A stretch of 64,000 nucleotides of DNA from Akebia trifoliata (GCA_017979445.1 CM030706.1:15176967-15240966), one strand, 5' to 3'. Numbered from the stretch's first letter, positions 43,274-56,025 are shown. The notes: a model not told the origin generated them from the letters alone. A program made the numbers and translations.

Positions 43274-43637
43274 CGTATCTCACAAAAAAGACCTAAAATT
43301 TAAAGAAAAAAAACTTAAGAAGTAAGAGCAAAGTGAGTGGATCGAACTGGATAGAAAAAAAATATTCAGATGAAATGAGATTACGATCGATAATGTTTTA
43401 ACCTTTTTTTTCCTACGAAATCCTTATTGTAGAGTGTCTCGATTAAAAAGGGTAATCTTAGATCTGGAAGAAACCCTAAAAATTTGTCAAATTGAAGAGA
43501 ATTACAGAGAAGACCAATGTTGACGCCAAGATTACAATTAAGAATAAAAACCTATGAACAGAGAATCGGATGTCTTTATCAGAGATCAAATCGAAAAAAC
43601 CATTAAATTTCGTTTCAAAACAAAAACTCTGTGATAC
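43274..43637 (-). promoter_or_regulatory. PP2AA 5' UTR with probable 5'-UTR intron
   Basis: A 19-nt leader (43274-43292) precedes the ATG. The acceptor TTTAAATTTTAG at about 43293 and the donor AAGAG/GTATCACAG at about 43637 would define a 345-bp intron in the 5' UTR, a common arrangement in plant PP2A-A genes. An AAACCCTAA telo-box-like word lies inside, at about 43482. Inferred from sequence only. Confidence 0.45.
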
Positions 43638-43678
43638 CTCTTAAACTTCTTCGTTCGAGCGGCTCGAGGGGACCGGGG

Positions 43679-43703
43679 GAGAGAGAGAGAGAGAGAGAGA
43701 GAG
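43679..43703. repeat. (GA)n tract at the presumed PP2AA 5' end
   Basis: Uninterrupted GA repeat, read as (CT)n on the gene strand, directly upstream of the presumed 5'-UTR exon. Such CT tracts are frequent near plant transcription starts. Confidence 0.85.
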
Positions 43704-44780
43704 GAGAGTTCGTAAAATGTCACTAACGTGTTTTTTTTTTTTTTTGTTGTACCCAAGGGCAGATGAGCCCATACTAGTGGCTTGCGCTTTGCTTTGAAGT
43801 TGTGGGCTTGGGCTAAAAGTAAAAGTATACTCCCATGACCTAAATCTTGAAATAGAGCATAATTATATTTTCTGGCAAAGTGTTCACTAACAATAATGAA
43901 GATAACATATCACACCGATGCCCAAATACACAATACGCGTTAATCAAAAATTCAAAAAGGTAAACATATTAGAATGACAGTTTTTTTTCACAATATTTTC
44001 AAGATGGATGGGTCCATATTATATATCAAATAAAGGTTGAGGTATAATTTAAGGCATCATCAGCTTCGGAGTAGCCCTTGGGGTTGCCACTATTGAGAGG
44101 TGCTCTTTTTGGGTTAAACTCATCGAGGAGACCTTTGAGAGGCATTCTTCGAAGTCTAGAACTATTAGGCACCCTTGGATTGTTGCAAGACACTCGAATG
44201 CTTGAGTCCGACTCAGATATTCGAACTAAACAAAGTATTCCAACTTAAAGTTGTTCAAATTCTATCTGTTAACGTTGAGGTTTGGCCCATATTTATTCAA
44301 TTTCCTCGGCCATTCCAAGCCCAATCAACAACCTCCAGCTTATCGTGCAAAATCAGTGTTTCTCTAGATTTCACAAGGGGTGCAACATGGTCTTATTCAA
44401 ACCAAAAATCAAAAAAAAACTGGTAGGTTTGGGTTGGTTTGATTCCCAGTTTAGTTTGATTCGGTTTGGAACAAGTTTAGGTTCAGTCTTGGGTTAGGAA
44501 AATGCAAGATTGACTTGTTCAATTTAGTTCTTGGTTAAGGACTGATATAGAATTGAACCAAAACAAGAATCAATCCCTTATAAAATAAATAGTTATGTAT
44601 TAACTTCATTATATGTACTCAATCGATTTTTATACCAATACAATGAAATGCCAACTGTTAATGTCTTTAAAACTAACAAGTTACTGCTTAGGAGTTGAGA
44701 CAAAGATTAATGACTTATTGTATGAAATATTTCTTATTGATTATTTTTTTTTTTTCTTTAAAATATATGTTGTTTAGAAA
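43704..44780. other. PP2AA upstream (promoter) region
   Basis: About 1.1 kb between the gene and the first upstream transposon. TGGGCT (site II-like) occurs on the gene strand near 43770. A T18 run lies at 43731-43745. At 44400-44500 there is a GT-rich patch of GGTTTGG(G)TTGG/TTCGGTTTGG words. No other gene. Confidence 0.4.
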
Positions 44781-46476
44781 CCATCTCTACAAAGGGTCCA
44801 TGGTTAATACCATCTCGGTCCATTTTCTGATAAAACTCTCCACCTCTGTTTGATCGAACTACCTTGATTTTTTGATCTAGTTGTTTATCAACCTCTAATT
44901 GATATACCTTGAAGACATTTAGGGATTTTGATTTTTAATGAATCAAATACACATAAATATATCTAGAGAAATAGTCTATCAAGCTAATGAAATACTGTTG
45001 ACCGCCGTGAAAAGGGATTGGAAAAACACATATGTCTGTATAAATAAGATCTAACAACGTAGAGGCTATAGTGGCATTTAGCTTCCACTGCTTGAGCATC
45101 TTACCCTGATGCATTCCACACAAGTGGAGAAATCAAAAAAATCTAAAGAATGCAACATTCTCTTTTACCATCAACTCTACCTTCCTAGAAACATGACCCC
45201 AATCTTCTTTGTCAGAGCATCAAAGAGTTCTCTATTGAACAAGGATGCTTAAAGACTGTGGAACCATAATGCACACTCATCAAAGAAAATGCAGAAAAAC
45301 TATCCAAATATATCTGATATAACCCATCTAGTAACACACCAAGATCAATAACATCCAAACTAGAATAAATAAACAAACAAGAGTGTCAAGACATAAATCC
45401 AAAAATAAGTGCATCCAGTCTATAAATAAAAATAAGATTTCGTCTAAAAAATGGGATGTAAAAAATGTCCTCTAGCAATAAAATAGAACCAAAGTCTACA
45501 GTTAGGCAGCAACTTCTAATGGCCTCGACCTCCATCACCTATGAGTTCCCAAGGAATAGTCCATCCTCAGGGTTGGGTCTTCTTCAATTGATAAACCCTT
45601 GCAAGGAATGGGTAATGTGCATAGATGCACCTGACTCAATCCGCCAAGAATTTTTTGGAACATGTATGAGAATAGACTCAGAACATGCAAGACCTATGAA
45701 AATACCTTTGTTTTTCTTTAGCTAATCCTTCTTCACGTGCCCTTTCTTTTTGTAGAACCAACAATTAACATTCTCAGACTTTCCACGCTTTCATTTCCCC
45801 TTTGAATTCTGAATTTTCTTACCCTTTTTCTTGAACCCGAATTTCTTGAATGGCTTCTTACTCTCAAAAGATACTGTTAAGTGAGTTGACTTTGTCCTTG
45901 AACCCTTAAGGTGCTTCTCCTCAGTCACACATAAAGTGATTAGCTGATAGAGATCTCACTTGGTTTCTTGTGCACTATAGTTAACTCTGAAAGTCTCAAA
46001 AGACTTGTGTAGAGACAAAATTACCATATGCACTAACATAGCATCATCGAAAGTAATGTCAGTCTCATGAAGGTCGATAACCAATTGTGATATCCTCAGA
46101 ATGTGCTCCCTAGTGCTCTCGGAACCATTTTACTTCAAGACTATCAACTTGACCAAATAATTATATTAAAGGGACATCTTGTTAGCAACAAATTATTTAT
46201 AGATGACAGCCAATAGCTCTTGAACTATCTTGGTGATTTCAATACGCCCACATAGAGACTTTGAAATGGATGCACGTATAATCATTATGGCCATCATGTT
46301 GGCCTTTTCCTACTCTACATAATAAACCTTCATTGATTTCGAAGAATTTGGAGTCAGAACCTTAGGCATGTTCTCAATGAGTGTAATGTCATAGTCCATG
46401 CATCCTAGAATGACATCGACACTTATATACCACTACGAATAGTTAGAGTCAGTCAAGAGTTCTATCCCAACCAAAT
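44781..46476 (-). mobile_element. Ty1/copia relic (gag, pre-integrase, integrase start)
   Basis: The minus strand starts inside gag at about 46470 (GIELLTDSNY, then ILGCMDYDITLIE, TREHILRISQLVIDLHE, FETFRVNY). It passes a degraded zinc knuckle (NVNCWFYKKKGHVKKD near 45745) and then gives MCGMHQGKML, LDLIYTDICVFPIPFHGGQQ and DYFSRYIYVYL (45123-44935), followed by VVRSNRGGEF near 44840. Homology stops at about 44780. Its 5' end is cut by the chromovirus-like element at 46477; reverse transcriptase and RNase H are absent. Stops in all frames. Confidence 0.8.
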
Positions 46477-46790
46477 TGTAATGCCATAAAAATTTATTAC
46501 GTATATCAAGGAATTAAGTCAATTATGTTGATTTGCTTTCTTATTAAGTTTAAAATAAAAATAAATCGTAATATTATCGATTCAAAATAAAAAGAATTTG
46601 ACAAATAAAATATATAATTTGAAGAATCTTATCATGATTATAATCAAAAAATTAGAATACTTAATCAAAGTAGATAAAACTCAAAATTTTATGAGAAGCT
46701 ATTTTGGTCAAATGGACATTACCATTGAGTTCAAAAACATCGAAAAATGTAGTTTAGACTATCAACAAGCTTAAATCCGAATTTAATAAG
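46477..46790 (+). repeat. 5' LTR of element 4 (aligned part)
   Basis: This stretch aligns with 52659-52963, sharing AATTAAGTCAATTATGTTGA, GATTATAATCAAAAAATTAG and TTTTGGTCAAATGGACATTA-type words with scattered differences. The LTR must extend further right, but its end was not found. Confidence 0.75.
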
Positions 46791-47093
46791 ATAAGTTATG
46801 AAAATATTAATTTTATCAAGAGAACTTAGGACTTAGGGATTAATGGGTATTTTGGTCAATAAAGTAAAACTAGTGAGGAATTTCGAAAATCCAAGATATA
46901 CAACTCAAATCGATCTAATGTAATGGACATTACTGAGAAAAAGAATATTATTTAATTATTATTTTTTACTAAAATATTAAAATAAATTTTTATTATAAAA
47001 TTTGATTTAAGTATAATTATTTGTATATATGAGGGATTGATTTGAAATTATTCAAGTATTTAAGGGGTGAGGTGTAATTAATATAAATATAAA

Positions 47094-47174
47094 TATTATT
47101 ATATTATATTATATTATATATTATTATATTATATTATATTATATTATATATTATTATATAATATTATATTATAA
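47094..47174. repeat. (ATATT)n AT-only tandem repeat
   Basis: Pure A/T array of ATATT/ATATTATT words, with a second short patch at about 47218-47252. It is probably within the 5' LTR of element 4. Confidence 0.85.
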
Positions 47175-47489
47175 GTTATAAATATGTTAACAGTTTAGAT
47201 ACCAAGGTGTATTCATTTTATATATTATAATATATTATATTATTATATATCATAGTCTTACCTGATATTCATTCATTCTTGTAAGAGTAATAGAAACAAA
47301 ATATGAGTGGGTTTGTATACGTTACCTTCGATTGAAATTTAAACGTGTTTTGGACGTGAATTAAGATCCAATACTAAAAAACAAAATATCTACGATGTCA
47401 AGATTTACTTAATCATTGGAATATACTCATATTTAGTTATAGAATTCTAGATACAAATTTTTTCATGTTGGGAGTTAGGATCAACTGTA

Positions 47490-48130
47490 TAGAGTATAGA
47501 TAGAATGAGAAGAAAGCTATCAAGTGATATAACTTATGTTTATGCTTATAGAAAATTGAAATATAATGAAAGGAATTACCCAATTCATAATCTAGAATTA
47601 ACATCACTTGTTTTTGCTTTGAAAATATGGAGACATGGAGCCTACACATGCAACTAGCACGCTACAACTTTTCAAACTACTTATCGATAGTGTAGTTAAG
47701 ACCGAAGCACGTTAGGTTGTTCTAGCCTATGTGTGCTGGAACGCACTCAAGTTTTCTACGTGAGTGTCAGTGAGAATGACTTTAGTATTCACGTTGATGG
47801 GTACAGTGTCGTATTTATAGGAGGTTTGACAGATAACTCAATCATTCAAAGCAAGATTCACCAATTAGAACCTCTGCTTATGAAATTCAATGTAATATGA
47901 GCTTATTAGAAGATAAAGTAGCCTAGATAAGAATACCCAGGAGCTTGCAATATACTCCAATCATAAAAATCTTAAATACCTATTCTCTCAAAAGGATTTG
48001 AATATAAGACAAAATCGTTGGTCGAAATAGTTTAAAATTTATGATTTCTCATTACATTACAATATTGGTAAAGCAAATGTAGAGGTCGACACTTAGTCAT
48101 AAGAAATGAGTGCTACCTTATTTAAGAAAA
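47490..48130 (+). pseudogene. gypsy RT-RNase H remnant of element 4
   Basis: Plus-strand frames read [20 protein letters not shown] then [14 protein letters not shown] (47530-47640), followed after a gap by NLKYLFSQKDLNIRQNRW and YDFSLHYNIGKANVEVD (47970-48090). This is the RNase H domain of Ty3/gypsy pol, in the usual order, with stops. Sequence to 49229 may hold degraded integrase (ILDEAHKSKYS near 48440). Confidence 0.75.
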
Positions 48131-49229
48131 TAGTTCTAGCTCATAAGAAAGGACTCTAATTAATAATAATGGGAGGTGTGGAAAATTGTTACAGATTTTA
48201 TTTTTTATAGTCCAGTCAGTGAAAGTGAGTTAAGCGGTTATTCGACAAATATGATACTACAATTGACATTGAAGCAAAATATTAAAAATTCTCCTAATAC
48301 AGATGTAGATATGAGTGAATATTACCTAAGAATCAAGAATGCAGAAGATAAGGTTTGTAAGATAGATTCGGAGAGTTATATTAAATTTTAGAACAAATTG
48401 TGGGTTCCACAGATAATGAATTGAGAACATAAATACTTAATGAAGCTCATAAATCAAAGTATTCAATGTTAAAAAAATATGAATTAGATTCGTCACATGT
48501 GATTGGCTAGCAATCTTTAAAGTTAGAAAAAGATATTTCATACGAATAGGTGCTACTTTAGATACTTGATCGAAAAGAGAATGGATAAAGTTTTGAAAGT
48601 CATTACTGTGATAGCAAGAAGTAGACAAGAATATCAATAGTAGGAGAAAATATTATTGCAAATGGGAAATATAGGGAAGATCAATTGGAGAAAAAGAATA
48701 GATAGTTCAAAAGAATAAACTAAAATGATGGTCTATTATATATTATCAATGATGGAAATTGGGACATATAAAAAGATAACGTCTAAAATTATTCTAGCAG
48801 ATGAAAAATGAATGACTGAAACTAGAGAATCAATGATTTAAAATTTTATATTGATTAACAATGTTAAAAAAAGATTAGACATAGTTAAGAATAGATAATA
48901 AATATATTAATGACTTAAGAACAATATTTTAAATTGGTTGAGAAGCAAATGATAATGATAATAATAATAATAATAATAAGATAAACCCAATATCACCACA
49001 GATAGTTTATTGTGGATGTGGAGCTAGATTATATGTGTTGGGATCAAGTTCAGAAAATGAGAAGATTAAGTTATGAATGATTTAGCTTAGAAATAAATAA
49101 AATATTTAAAAAAAATAAAAAAAGATTGAGGTAATTTTACATGACGGATTAGATAATGATTTTATTAAAGAAAATAACATTTTAAGGGTTAGTTTAATAT
49201 ATGCAAAGACCTCATAAGAGATAGGGAAT

Positions 49230-52200
49230 TGTGACACCCCCCGAAATACTAACACAAAACCCCATGTCAGATCTCGAGGCACTAAGTGACACCTCGAAAT
49301 TTTGGCATGGTCTCTTTTGTTTATGTTAGCATTCCAAGGCGTTCAACCTGTTCCACCTGATAAATAAAATCCATAATATCCTGTATATACATACAAAATA
49401 TAATAATAACAAAATTCTAAATACATCTAATAACATACGATAGATCAGAGTGCAGAAAGATAAATAAAATACAAGATTATACAAACATTCCTCACTTTAA
49501 CAAAAGTCCTAATGCTCGGTACAAGACCCATAATACTACCTGAACGAACTAACACCACTAGGGGGTATAACCCCAATACTCACCAGGTAACAGATTCTGA
49601 TAATCTATCTGACCTACCAGACAGTCCTCACTCGTGTTCTACACTTGCCTCGCCAAACTTCGGATCTGAAACTAAAAAATGGATAAGGAAATGATGAGTA
49701 ACAATAGTTATCCAGTAGGAAAGCAAATAATTTTTACCAATAATCTCTCCTAACATGGACGATTAAATATACTAAATCATTTTAACATATGCAAAGTTTT
49801 ATAGAAAAAACTATGATTAACTGATACATATAAGTATGGATGAGCAATTAAACATTTTAAAACTCATATTACATTCATCAGCAGTACTCACTATAATATT
49901 TTCTTTTTATACAAATATAATTGATCAAATGAAAACATTAAACATGCATTTCATTTTATATATCAAAATAAGGCAACATATACATAATACACAATGGTGG
50001 GGTAGTGGAATTAAAGAGTTGAGATTCATGACTAAATCGCTCATAATCAAGACATGATGTTTCATAATAAAGTTTTAGTTCTTGATTTTGTGGCTGGTCA
50101 TTGTTTACCACTTGTAGGACCATTTTTCTAGCTCAAGTTGACCGTTTGATGTGACCGCAAGTAATGGGTCTCTTTTCGATGTGTCAGAACGTTCAATTAC
50201 TATAGATTGTTAGTGATCACTGACAAATCATCTTAGTCTATGCCTATCAAGAGTGCATGTGATTCCCAAATATACAATCCCATTTGTATACGACTACTTT
50301 TATATTACAAATTCATTGATAAAGATAGAGAGGAATAAATCCGAATTCCAATTGTGACTCCACTCTCATACGCATCCCATACCACGTATGAGTTTGGATG
50401 TCCCTATCGTACATCCCAAGATAGTAAATCACTCTGAATGATATAATAGACTATCCTTTCAGGTATTCGTAAGCTCTTTAACAGTTCACAAAATAGCTCT
50501 ATATATATATACTTTTCTTTTCTTTCAAAATAAATAAGAAATTTTCTTTGAAAATAAATAAGAAATTTTCTTTGAAAATAAATAAGAAATTAACATTTCA
50601 GAGTTGAGAATGGATATTCAGTTTCCTACCATGCAACTGTGGTCACGCGGCCTAAAATAAATAACAGAATAAAAACATAAACTACGCATCGCGCTACATA
50701 AAGTAAATAAACATGCAACTAATATCATTATCCCTGGATATCCGTTCACCAACCTACACACAATATTACAATGTAAAACCAGACATCACCCCTCGGGTGT
50801 AATTCTTATATTTTACCATTTCGTCCCTTTTTCCCATTTTTTTTATTCTTGCACTCTTTACGTTTTCAAACACATAATTCATTTCTGAATTCATTCACTC
50901 AAATATTTATTTTTCGATATCAAATCTTTTTTTACACTTTGAAATTTATTTTTATCATTTAAATTGAAACTTTACAAAATTTATATCAAAACGGGGTCTG
51001 AGTAGTACACAAAATCCAACTAACAAAAATAACCCGATCAAATATCTTACCCACGTATAATTTGTTATCAAATACAATTAAAACACATAAACAATGAAGG
51101 TCCAAGCGTGAATTTAAAATAAAGAAAAGAATTCTACATTTTTTTAAACCATTACAAATTTTTGATAAAAATTCTAAATGCAATTTTTATAATCTACGGT
51201 TACCAATAGAAATTAAGAGTCTTTACTAATCTCTATGCGATAGGATTAAAGTACGTACGTAGAAATTAAGACAATCGATATAGAAATTGATGCGGGTCGG
51301 ACGTCGAGACGACTGATTTTTAAATCTGGCCTAGTAGTTTCGAAGATCTAGATGTCGTCGTCCTTTCTCCCTTCTACGGTGGATGACGGTTTGACTTCAA
51401 AATATATGAAATTTCAAGATTTAAAAATCGAAACCCCCATATCACATACAACTGATTTTCGACGAAACAGGATAAAAGAGAAGAGAAAACGAAAAAAAAT
51501 TAAGTAGATTTTATAGAGGTCAATGCTGTGGATGTTTTTCCCCATTGCATCGAAAATCAACGACGACCCGTTCGCGATAAATTTGAGGTTGAAATTTGGA
51601 AAAAAAACTAAATTTTCATTTTAAAACCTTTGGCTAGTTTTGGACGCATATAAGAGATGATGAATAGTGATTTCATTTTAAAAATTATTTATATAAGTTT
51701 TGGGACGAAATTGATATTTTTTATATTATTTCGTTTGACGATAACTTGATCGTCCGGACTCCAAAAGTGATGAATGAATATTTTATTTTGTATAATTTTT
51801 TGTTTTGGATCTAATGGTATGGTCAAAATTTATAAATTATATCTCTAACAAAAATTTACTTTTTCGGTCCGATGGGATCTTAAAATTGACGTCGTTTTCA
51901 TTTTTGACGATAATTCGACTTTTTATGCTCAAAAAATGATAAGTAAATAATCTATTTTCTATAATTTTTTGTTATGAACCCAATGGTGTAATCAAATTTT
52001 AAAAATTCTTACTCTACCAAAAAGTTATTATTTTAACCTGGTCTAACTCGAAAATCGAAGATTTTTTAACTTTTCTATTCAGACTCGTATTTGAGCGTGC
52101 TTATAGGTTAACATATATTTTTCAACTATTTTAAATCCAATGGTGAGATTAGATTTCATTAAAAATGATCAGAACAAAATCCTAAAGTTTTACCATAAAT

Positions 52201-52278
52201 CTCACTTTTAAGATTTTCTCAAACTTCTATTATTTATTATTTTTTTCGATACACGAATTAAAAAATCGGGATTTTACA
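49230..52278 (-). repeat. probable solo LTR (about 3.05 kb) inside element 4
   Basis: On the plus strand it starts TGTGACACCCCCCGAAATAC and ends ATCGGGATTTTACA. Read on the minus strand this is TGTAAAATCCCG...GGGGTGTCACA, a typical plant gypsy LTR. The flanks GGAAT and ATAAT match at only three of five bases, so the target duplication is weak or mutated. No coding sequence inside; degraded element 4 sequence continues on both sides. Confidence 0.5.
50527..50591. repeat. three tandem copies of a 24-bp unit
   Basis: AAAATAAATAAGAAATTTTC followed by TTTG is repeated at 50527 and 50551, with a partial third copy from 50575; essentially identical copies, so recent. Confidence 0.9.
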
Positions 52279-52645
52279 ATAATGGTGTAGTAAAGTAGCA
52301 CAAAATAAAAAATACCACAAATATTTAAAAAATTATAAAAAAATTAAAATGTTTTGAATGTGAAATGAGACAATTTAAAAGATAATAAATGACTATAGAT
52401 AAAAGACATGATAAAATCAGTGCTATATTGAAGAAGTAAGTTTAATTGCAAAAATAATTATAATGTTTTCGGATTTAGGTTAAAGTTAATCAATATTTAA
52501 GGTTTATCAAATTTAAGAACAAATTGATTTAAAAAAAGATCTAAATAATAAATAATAAAAAGAAATAGCTAAAGAAAAATAAAATTGAAGTTCACAATTG
52601 ATCATGATTGAGGTGCATATTTAAATTTTAAGAATAAAATTTTGT

Positions 52646-52658
52646 AAAAAAGGGAGGT
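52646..52658 (+). other. polypurine tract of element 4
   Basis: AAAAAAGGGAGGT immediately precedes the 3' LTR start TGTAACGCC, the expected plus-strand primer position. Confidence 0.75.
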
Positions 52659-52963
52659 TGTAACGCCATGAAATTTTATGACGTATATTGAGAAATTAAG
52701 TCAATTATGTTGACCTTTTTTCCTATTAAATTTAAAATAAAAATATTAAAAATAAAGCGAACATTGTCGATCTAAAATAAGGATTTACTAGAAGGAGAAT
52801 TTTACAAATAAAATATACAATTTGAGGAATCTTACTTCGATTATAATCAAAAAATTAGAACATTCAAAGTAGATAAAATTTAAAATTTTATAAGAACTTT
52901 TTTGGTCAAATAGATGTTACTATTGAGTTTAAAAGTATTGAAAAACATAGTTTAGACTGTTAG
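52659..52963 (+). repeat. 3' LTR of element 4, interrupted
   Basis: It aligns with the 5' LTR from its first base and stops abruptly at 52963, where a different LTR (TGTAGGCATGGG) begins. The rest of this LTR should lie beyond the window. Confidence 0.75.
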
Positions 52964-54193
52964 TGTAGGCATGGGATTTTCAAATCCGAAGATCTCTCCT
53001 ACTTGGGTTTGGAATCACCATTATTTTTTGAAAAAGGGTGTGAATAGGCACTTAGAAAGTGATTTTGTAAAAAATCGTTTAATAGTAACTCTTGTATGGA
53101 TAAGGTCCATTGCTCCATCCTAGATCTAGGTAAGGTCCAATTTGTGTCCTCGAGTGTAAGAAACTTTAATTTTGATTTGAACCATTAAGGATTTCCTTTT
53201 GAGGAAGGGGCCTTTCTAAAGTCCATATCTTTGGTAAATCCTTAAAAATGTAGATTTTTTAATTAAGGGCCCATTTTCATAGGGAAAAGGCCCAAAGCCT
53301 TAGTCTCAAAACCTTTTTTTTAATGTGTATACTAGTGTAGGGGTTTTTTTTTTTTTTTTTAATATTTTGAAAAGGATTTTTCAACTCCTACCCTTTCGAT
53401 CGAGCTAGAGCCTAATCTATCAGAGGTAGGGGAGAGTATCCATTACATTTTAGGATTGTTCTAGTAAAAAGATGAAAATAAAAATAAAAGAAAGATAAGA
53501 GAGAATTAAAAAAAAAGAATGTTGGAGGGGAGAAAAGGGGGAATAATTTTTTTTCTCTTTGTCCATACCTTGTTTTTTTTTTTTTGATCTTTTTTCCTGA
53601 TCTCCACTGGATGAGCCTTAATATGTTAAAGGTGTGAAACTTTTAGGACTTGGTAAATATGAGTATGATGATTGTAAGAGATGGGGAGAGTTGAGAATTG
53701 AGGGAGTTGGGACTTAGTAAGAGAGTTCAAATCTTGGGGGTGAAAGGTTCACGCTTTTTTTTCTTTGGGGATTGTGTTGAGAAGGAAAGAGTTTAATAAG
53801 ATTTTGGATATAACTTTTAGGGGTAAAATAGGATGAAAGAGTGAAAAGATATATAATGGTATGAGGTTTGTGAGAGGGGTGTGTGTAAATTGAAGGTGGT
53901 GGAAAAATATTTGTGAAAGGAGGTGTAAATGGGTTATTTATGATTCAAATGGTTGAATCTTTCAATTTATTTCGGTTGAGTGTTAGGTTAGTTGAATGGG
54001 ATGGGTTTTACTTAGAAGAATGAGGTGTATAAAAGAGTGGTTGTTTATTTTTTGGGAGGGTGGAAAATATGGTGACATGTGTCCAAAAGGTGTTGGGGGT
54101 GTGTGTTAGGTGAATTAATTAGGGAAAAGTGGTGCGGGGGTGGCTTGTGATGAGGGATTTGAAAAGATTGATGGGGGTAGGTTATGACATAGA
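52964..54193 (-). repeat. gypsy LTR related to that of element 3, interrupted
   Basis: It starts TGTAGGCATGGGATTTTC and follows the same plan as the LTR at 54194: TCCTACTT(T/G)GG, GGAATC(A/G)CCA, GTATGGATA(A/G)GGTCCATTG and GGATCTAGGTAAG, then a purine-rich middle. It has diverged considerably and lacks the GATGTCTACA terminus, so the second LTR probably interrupts it. Minus orientation is inferred from the homologous LTR. Confidence 0.6.
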
Positions 54194-55289
54194 TGTGGGC
54201 ACAAATTTTTTATTTTCGAATATCTCTTCCACTTTGGGTTTTGGAATCGCCACCATTCTTTTTATAAAAAGGTGTGAATGGTCACCCGGGTTGCAATTTT
54301 TTGAAAAACGTATTATTTTTGCATTTAATGACTCTCGTATGGATAGGGTCCATTGATTCACCTTGGATCTAGGTAAGAGAGTCCATATTAGGAAGTAAGG
54401 AAGGTGTTAGACACTCTACTCCCTCCTCCATTAGTGGTAACCTTGAATTTAGTCTATTTTGAAAAAAAAAATCAAAAAATCTAATTTGTTCCCTTAAGTA
54501 TGAGGGACTTTGATTTTGGTTCAAACTGTTGTGGGCCTCCTTATTGATAAAAGAGTCCTTCTATGGTGTGTGCACACGTGTAGGGAGAATGAGAGAAGTA
54601 AAAAAGGGAAAGTGAAGTGGAGAGAAAGGGGATTATTTGTTTCTTTTGTCCCAAGACTTACCTTATTCTTGTCTTGACTTTTTTGACCTTCAAAAGATGA
54701 GTCTTCTTTGATTTTTCTTGATTTTCTTGAGAGTGAGTTTATGGTTGAATTGATAAGTTGGGAGAATTGAGAGTGAGTAGTGAGTAGAGTATTGAGATAG
54801 AGTTTTTTTGTATTTTTTGCATGGGAGATTTAAGCTTTTTTTTTTGTAGGGGAGATTGTGTTGAGAATGAGAGGGATTTTATAGCATTTTGAGAGTTATT
54901 TTTAGGGGTATAATTGGGTAGACTAATGAAAAAGAGTTATTTTATAGGATTTTGGGAGTTATTTTTAAGGGTTGAGAATTGGGCTTGGGTATGTTGTTTG
55001 GGTGGTGGGTTGAATAGGTATGGTAATGAATTTTAAATCTAATGAGCTCAGGTAGTGGGTTGAGTGGGTAGTAATGGGTTGAGTGGAATTAGGTTATGGT
55101 TGAGAAGTGTAGAGGAAGGGTGAGGAGTTTTTGATCCATGGGCCACGTGGGAAGGGCCTTAGGCCATTTATTGTAAGAAAGAAAGAAAATAGCTTAGATT
55201 CTTGAAGGTTTGGGCTTTAGGGCCCATTCCATGTTTTATGGATTTTGGGGCGTTTTACATGGAGGGCTTGTCAAATTTGGATGTCTACA
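54194..55289 (-). repeat. left (3') LTR of element 3, 1096 bp
   Basis: TG at 54194 and CA at 55289 in GGATGTCTACA. Its first 640 bp align with 63363-64000, including GGTGTGAATGG(T)CACCCGGG, CTCCCTCCTCCATTAGTGG and the GACCTTCAAAAGATGAGTC block. Confidence 0.8.
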
Positions 55290-55303
55290 CTTGCCCTTTT
55301 ATG
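55290..55303 (-). other. polypurine-tract-like site of element 3
   Basis: The minus strand reads CATAAAAGGGCAAG directly against the LTR terminus. Confidence 0.5.
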
Positions 55304-56025
55304 TAGGAATTATGTGCAAAGAATAAATGAAACTCTTATTTGTACGGGCTCGAGGATTTTTCTCAAACAAGATTTAAAAACATCGATTTAGTTTGACGAA
55401 TTTGATGACAAGAAGTGGCTACCCAAGCACGGGGTCTAACAGGGTGAGCCTTTTAAATTCCTCAACTTCGTGGTACGGAGCTCATGTGAGGTCTCGAATT
55501 TGTGATAGTTTGGTGAAAAAACTTTAAAATAGGGGGTTTCTAATGAGTCTTGGGCAATTTGAATTTGGCTTTTGCAAAAATGTTTTTTATGTTTTGTTTT
55601 TTGTGTTTGTTTTAATGAAATATGTTCAAATAATAAAAAAAAATTTGGAAGAACTAAGGGGTTTGTGATGATCTTTTAATAGGTCTATATAGAATAGTCT
55701 TTCAAATTCACTGTAACACTCTTTGATTGTAATGGTTGGAAAAAAAAGAAACATAATCCTCCCATGCTTTGAGTCTGACAGGGATGGAATCTGCTATAAA
55801 TAAGACAGTTTCTCAAGCTAAGAGTCTGATAGAGATTGAACAGATTATGAAAAGTGGATATGAGATTTGCAATCTAAGTATGTTTCGACGAGAATGATTT
55901 AACGTCTTTTACTTTAAATGACGAACCTATGAAATCGAAAAGAGATAAAAAATTTTCTAACTCAATTTTCTTTTTTTGTTTCATTTTTTAAAAGAATTAA
56001 AATATCGTGTAGTTTTTACTCATAT

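Larger units (their letters stand above)
46477..52963 (+). mobile_element. chromovirus-like Ty3/gypsy element 4 (internally deleted, nested)
   Basis: Direct LTR copies start TGTAATGCCATAAAA (46477) and TGTAACGCCATGAAA (52659), the second directly after a polypurine tract. Between them only the RT-RNase H end of pol is recognisable, barely 1 kb from the 5' LTR start, so gag, protease and most of RT have been deleted. A probable solo LTR (49230-52278) sits in the interior, and the 3' LTR is cut at 52964 by another LTR. The element itself sits in the gag start of a minus-strand copia relic. Confidence 0.75.

Noticed and set aside
53840..54193. Search for a GATGTCTACA terminus ending the LTR at 52964
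   Set aside because: Not found; GTTATGACA at 54181-54189 ends in CA, but neither the terminus nor a GTTAG target copy matches, so interruption by element 3 is the better reading.
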